NCBI GenBank assembly: GCA_946481025.1
Contig: CAMLNA010000133.1
Coordinates: forward strand, 1 to 11,411
From: an uncultured Rivibacter sp.
Lineage (GTDB): Bacteria > Pseudomonadota > Gammaproteobacteria > Burkholderiales > Burkholderiaceae
DNA length: 11,411 nt
Direction: 5' to 3'
This document shows, one piece after another, positions 8,096 to 11,411 of the stretch; positions within the stretch are counted from its first letter, which is position 1; every line of letters starts with the position of its first letter. The notes under the pieces were generated by a model. That model searched no databases, had not been told where the DNA came from, and worked only from the letters and a program-made list of their open reading frames with translations. The position numbers and the translations under genes were made by a program.

Positions 8096-10594
8096 TTACG
8101 CGGCGTCCAGCGGCGCGAGCAAGCCCTGCAGATCGGCCTCGCCGAACTTCACCGCTCGCTCGGTGTCGCTGCCCAGCACGCCCTCCGCCAGCGCCGCCTT
8201 TCGCTCCTGCAGCGCCAGCATCCGCTCTTCGATGCTGCCCTCCACCACGAGCTTGTAGACGAACACCGTCTGGCCCTGGCCGATGCGGTGCGCCCGGTCG
8301 GTGGCCTGGCGTTCGACCGCCGGGTTCCACCACGGGTCGAGGTGGATCACGGTGTCGGCCGCGGTCAGGTTCAGGCCCACGCCGCCGGCCTTCAGGCTCA
8401 GCAGCATCACCGGTTCGTGCTCCTTCGACTGGAACCGCGCCACGAGGTCGCCGCGTTCGCGCGGCGGCGTCTCGCCGGTCAGCACGAGGTGCGGGAGCGC
8501 AAGCGCCGACAAGGCCTGCTGCACCAGCGCCAGCATCTCGGTGAACTGGCTGAACACCAGCACCCGACGGCCTTCTGCCACCAGCGCGGGCAGCATGTCG
8601 GCGAGCAGGCCGATCTTCGCGCCCGGCGCCGCCGGCGGCGCTGCGGCGCCCTTCACGAGCCGCGGGTCGCAGCACACCTGGCGCAGCTTCAGCAGCGCGT
8701 CGAGGATCGCGATCTGCGCCCCGGCGAAGCTCCTGCGAGCAAGGACTCGCCGGACCTGCTCGTCGGCCGCGAGGCGCACGCTCTCGTACAAGGCCAGCTG
8801 CTCGCCGTGCAGCTGCACGCGGCGGATCACCTCGACCTTGGGTGGCAGCTCGGTCGCCACGTCCTCCTTGCGCCTTCGCAGGATGAAAGGCCGCACGCGC
8901 TGCGCCAGCAGCTGCGCGCGCAGCGTCTCGCCATGGGTCTCGATCGGCCTGCGCCACTGGCGCGCGAACGTGCGGGCATCTCCCAGGAAACCGGGCATCA
9001 GCAGGTCGAAGTGCGCCCAGAGCTCGCCCAGGTGGTTTTCCAGCGGCGTGCCCGTGACGCACAGCCGATGGCGCGCGTCCAGGCGCCGCAGTGCACCGGC
9101 CGCGCGGCTGCCGGCGTTCTTGACCATCTGGGCTTCGTCGAGGATCAGCAGGTGCCATGGCTGCTGCTGCAGCGACTCGATGTCGCGCCACAGCAGCGGG
9201 TAGGTGGTGAACACCACGTCGTGCTCGCCGATGCGCCGGACTTGCCGGTGGCGCTGCGCGCCCTGCAGCACGAGGGTGCGCAGGGCCGGCGCGATGCGCG
9301 CCGCCTCGGCCTGCCAGTTCGCGAGCAGCGACGTGGGCAGCACCACGAGTGCGGGCCGGTCGAGCCGCCCCGCCTGCCGCTCCAGCAGCAGATGGGCCAG
9401 CACCTGCGCCGTCTTGCCCAGGCCCATGTCGTCGGCCAGGATGCCGGCCAGGTGATGCTCGCGCAGGTATTGCAGCCACGCCAGGCCCTGCAGCTGGTAA
9501 GGGCGCAAGGTGAGCCCCAGCCCTGCCGGCGCCGCCACCGGCGGCGGCGTGCCCGCCTCGCGCAGGCGCCTCGTCAGGGCGGCGACGCCCGCTTCGCCCT
9601 GCACCTGCCACGCGCCATGCTCGCCGGCGCGTGCGACCTGGGTGTCGGCCAGGCCGTCGCGCAGCGCTTCGAGGCGATGCGCCTCCCAGGTGGACAGCCG
9701 GATCGGCCCCGGGTGCTGCGCCCGCTGCGGGTCGGTCAGCAGGTCCACCATCGCGCCGACGATGGTCTTCAGCGGAGCAGCGCGCGCTTCGACGTGCCGC
9801 CCGCCCGGCGCGCGCAGCCGCACGATCGCGCCGTCGGGCATGGCCGCGATCTCGCGGGCGTCGAGCCAGCGCGCGTCGCGCCTGATCAGGTCGGCCAGCA
9901 ACGGCACGAGGTCCAGGGTTTCGCCGTCGACTTCGATGCCCAGGCTCAGCATCCACGAGCCTTCTCCATGCGGCTGGCGCAGTGCCGAGACGCCGGGTGC
10001 ACGCTCGCCCAGCTCGGCAGCTTCGCGCCCCGGTTCGCCCTCGGCGGAGTCGATCACCAGGCGCCACTTCTGCACCGGCACGCTCTCGTGCGCAAAACCC
10101 GGCCGCACCACGACCTGCCAGCCGGCGGCCTGCAGCCGCGGCACCTGCTCGGCCCAGAACTCGCCGAAGTGCGCTTCCTCGGCCAGGCTCCAGAGCGACT
10201 CATGGCCCTCGGCCGCTTCGGGCCGGCGCCATTGCAGCGCCTCGGGCGGCAGGGGCCGCAGGCCGCTCGCCCAGAGCGCATCGCGGGCATCGCCTTCCGC
10301 GGCCAGGTCGCGCAGCAGCAGCACCCGTTCGTCCCACGCACCGCGCAGCAGCTCGGTCGGCTTGGGCCGTGTGTTGAGCACGCGGGTGGGCGCGGGCGTG
10401 TCCCAGCGCAGGCCGCTGGCGGTGGCGTAGGTCCAGTGCGCCTGCGCCACCGTCACCTGCGTGCTGCGCGGGCCGAAGCCCGGCACCGCGCGCAGGCCCA
10501 GCAGGCCATCGCCGCGGTTGAGGGTCTGAAGGATCAGGCGGGGGCGGAAGTGACCGGGGACGGCGGTGTCGGTGCTGCGCGACGCGGAAGGCAT
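8096..10594 (-). CDS. SNF2-family DEAD/DEAH-box ATPase
   Basis: An 832-residue DNA-dependent ATPase of the Swi2/Snf2 (HepA/RapA-like) group; such proteins translocate on double-stranded DNA to remodel protein-DNA or polymerase complexes. The first 350 residues or so are a lineage-specific region without recognised motifs. Two RecA-like lobes follow: L-R-P-Y-Q-L-Q-G-L-A-W-L, Walker A D-D-M-G-L-G-K-T (Lys394), Walker B D-E-A-Q (486-489), motif III C-V-T-G-T-P-L-E-N, then in lobe two L-V-F-S-Q-F-T-E-M, the W-W-N-P-A-V-E-R-Q-A-T-D-R motif and H-R-I-G-Q (769-773). All motifs needed for ATPase activity are present. No N-terminal SWIM zinc finger, common in bacterial SNF2 proteins, is visible. ATG 10594 is the only reasonable start and has no Shine-Dalgarno; it lies in the loop of a perfect inverted repeat. 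The open frame continues to 10729 but only as a shadow of the dehydrogenase gene. Confidence 0.9.
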   Translation of the reverse strand: MPSASRSTDTAVPGHFRPRLILQTLNRGDGLLGLRAVPGFGPRSTQVTVAQAHWTYATASGLRWDTPAPTRVLNTRPKPTELLRGAWDERVLLLRDLAAEGDARDALWASGLRPLPPEALQWRRPEAAEGHESLWSLAEEAHFGEFWAEQVPRLQAAGWQVVVRPGFAHESVPVQKWRLVIDSAEGEPGREAAELGERAPGVSALRQPHGEGSWMLSLGIEVDGETLDLVPLLADLIRRDARWLDAREIAAMPDGAIVRLRAPGGRHVEARAAPLKTIVGAMVDLLTDPQRAQHPGPIRLSTWEAHRLEALRDGLADTQVARAGEHGAWQVQGEAGVAALTRRLREAGTPPPVAAPAGLGLTLRPYQLQGLAWLQYLREHHLAGILADDMGLGKTAQVLAHLLLERQAGRLDRPALVVLPTSLLANWQAEAARIAPALRTLVLQGAQRHRQVRRIGEHDVVFTTYPLLWRDIESLQQQPWHLLILDEAQMVKNAGSRAAGALRRLDARHRLCVTGTPLENHLGELWAHFDLLMPGFLGDARTFARQWRRPIETHGETLRAQLLAQRVRPFILRRRKEDVATELPPKVEVIRRVQLHGEQLALYESVRLAADEQVRRVLARRSFAGAQIAILDALLKLRQVCCDPRLVKGAAAPPAAPGAKIGLLADMLPALVAEGRRVLVFSQFTEMLALVQQALSALALPHLVLTGETPPRERGDLVARFQSKEHEPVMLLSLKAGGVGLNLTAADTVIHLDPWWNPAVERQATDRAHRIGQGQTVFVYKLVVEGSIEERMLALQERKAALAEGVLGSDTERAVKFGEADLQGLLAPLDAA

Positions 10595-10620
10595 GGGCCA
10601 TTGTCGCGTCGCGCAGCACC
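10571..10620. repeat. Perfect 16-base inverted repeat around the SNF2 start codon
   Basis: GGTGCTGCGCGACGCG at 10571-10586 is exactly repeated in reverse complement at 10605-10620, with an 18-base loop that holds the SNF2 ATG (10592-10594). It begins 14 bases after the dehydrogenase stop codon. As RNA from the minus strand it would form a very GC-rich hairpin. No T-run follows, so it is not a classical intrinsic terminator; it could end or attenuate the upstream transcript, protect its 3' end, or modulate SNF2 translation. Confidence 0.85.
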
Positions 10621-10634
10621 GGGCCGCGACGGGT

Positions 10635-11411
10635 TCAGGACTTGGGCAGCCTGAACACCCACACCATGCCGCCCTGCTCGAGGTAGTTGACCTTCTTGGC
10701 CACGTCGCCGCCCCACAGCGGCACGGCACCGCCCCAGCCCGAGACGACGCTCACGTACTGCACGCCGTCCTGCTGCCAGGTGACCGGCGGCGCCACCACG
10801 CCGGAGCCGGTCTGGAACTGCCAGACCACCTTGCCGGTCTTCGCGTCGGCGGCCTTCAGGTAACCCTCGGGCGTGCCCCAGAACACCAGGTTGCCGGCGG
10901 TGGCGAGCACGCCGCCCCACAGCGGCGCGCCGTTCTTCTGTTCCCAGACGATCCTGCCGGTCTTCGGGTCGATGGCACGCAGCGCGCCGATGTAGTCGTC
11001 GTTCAGCGTCCGGATGGTGAAGCCGGCACCCAGGTAGGCCGCGCCCTTCTTGTAGGCGATGGGCTCGTTCCAGATGTCCATGCCCCACTCGTTGGCCGGC
11101 ACGTAGAAGAGCCGGGTGTCGGGGCTGTAGGCCATGGGCATCTGGTTCTTGCCACCGAGGAAGCTCGGTGCGGCGAACACCGTCTTGCCCTTGCCTTCGG
11201 TCGCCGCGGTGGGATCGCCGGGGCGGTTGTCGGCCACGTAGTTGGGGCGGCCGGTGGCCAGGTCGATGCCCGTGGCCCAGGTGACCTTGCGCACGAACGG
11301 GAAGGCATTGAGCAGCTTGCCGGTGGTCGCGTCGTTCACGTAGAAGAAGCCGTTGCGGTCGGCCTTGCCGCCCACCCGCTTGCCGTCCATGTCGAAGGTG
11401 ACGAACTCGTT
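10635..11411 (-). CDS. PQQ-dependent alcohol dehydrogenase (methanol/ethanol family), C-terminal part
   Basis: The last 258 residues of a periplasmic quinoprotein that oxidises primary alcohols with pyrroloquinoline quinone and passes electrons to a cytochrome c. The 5' part lies beyond the window. Visible family features are beta-propeller W motifs ([10 protein letters not shown] and [16 protein letters not shown]), [30 protein letters not shown], and the closing [13 protein letters not shown]. These resemble ExaA-type ethanol dehydrogenases most, but the N-terminal residues that decide calcium versus lanthanide use are not in view, so I give no symbol. It ends with V-W-V-F-R-L-P-K-S and TGA at 10635. 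No fused cytochrome c domain follows, which excludes the quinohemoprotein type with a C-terminal heme. The SNF2 gene lies 40 bases downstream on the same strand, separated by a strong hairpin. Confidence 0.93.
   Translation of the reverse strand, partial: NEFVTFDMDGKRVGGKADRNGFFYVNDATTGKLLNAFPFVRKVTWATGIDLATGRPNYVADNRPGDPTAATEGKGKTVFAAPSFLGGKNQMPMAYSPDTRLFYVPANEWGMDIWNEPIAYKKGAAYLGAGFTIRTLNDDYIGALRAIDPKTGRIVWEQKNGAPLWGGVLATAGNLVFWGTPEGYLKAADAKTGKVVWQFQTGSGVVAPPVTWQQDGVQYVSVVSGWGGAVPLWGGDVAKKVNYLEQGGMVWVFRLPKS

Noticed and set aside
10595..10729. SNF2 extension to ATG 10729
   Set aside because: It runs through the end of the dehydrogenase gene, is Cys/Arg-rich and resembles a frame shadow rather than protein.

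Overview
The window is very GC-rich, densely packed DNA. Its gene types (PQQ alcohol dehydrogenase, Rrf2 regulator with a thioredoxin-reductase-like flavoprotein, LysR with an EamA exporter, SNF2 ATPase) and codon use suggest a free-living betaproteobacterium, probably Burkholderiales. That placement is inference; no rRNA or other marker gene is present.

Layout from the left. (1) Positions 1-2660, minus strand: a GH74-type (xyloglucanase-like) lipoprotein, followed 46 bases downstream by the 5' end of a second lipoprotein that runs off the window. Both have a lipobox Cys followed by a Thr-Pro linker, so they look like a two-gene surface polysaccharide-degrading unit. (2) 2661-2942: a non-coding stretch with the ribosome binding site of the GH74 gene and a short direct repeat. 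(3) 2943-4278, minus: an Rrf2 regulator and a CPYC-type FAD disulfide oxidoreductase overlapping by 8 bases; an inverted repeat and a possible leaderless promoter sit at the regulator's start. (4) 4442-6184, plus: a membrane diguanylate cyclase with a 7TMR-DISM-like sensor and intact active and inhibitory sites. (5) 6209-8095: a divergent EamA exporter / LysR regulator pair separated by 60 bases that contain an alternating CTCAT/ATGAG array. (6) 8096-10594, minus: an SNF2-family DNA-dependent ATPase whose stop codon directly abuts the LysR stop. (7) 10635-11411, minus: the C-terminal third or more of a PQQ-dependent methanol/ethanol-type alcohol dehydrogenase. A perfect 16-base inverted repeat lies between it and the SNF2 gene, with the SNF2 start codon in its loop.

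Most of the window is ordinary accessory chromosome: sugar-polymer attack at the surface, a thiol-redox regulatory pair, c-di-GMP signalling, small-molecule export and alcohol oxidation. I see no phage, transposon, CRISPR array, tRNA or rRNA, and no convincing wholly new system. The least explained items are the start-codon hairpin of the SNF2 gene, the operator-like site at the Rrf2 start, the CTCAT array and the slippage-prone Thr-Pro linker.
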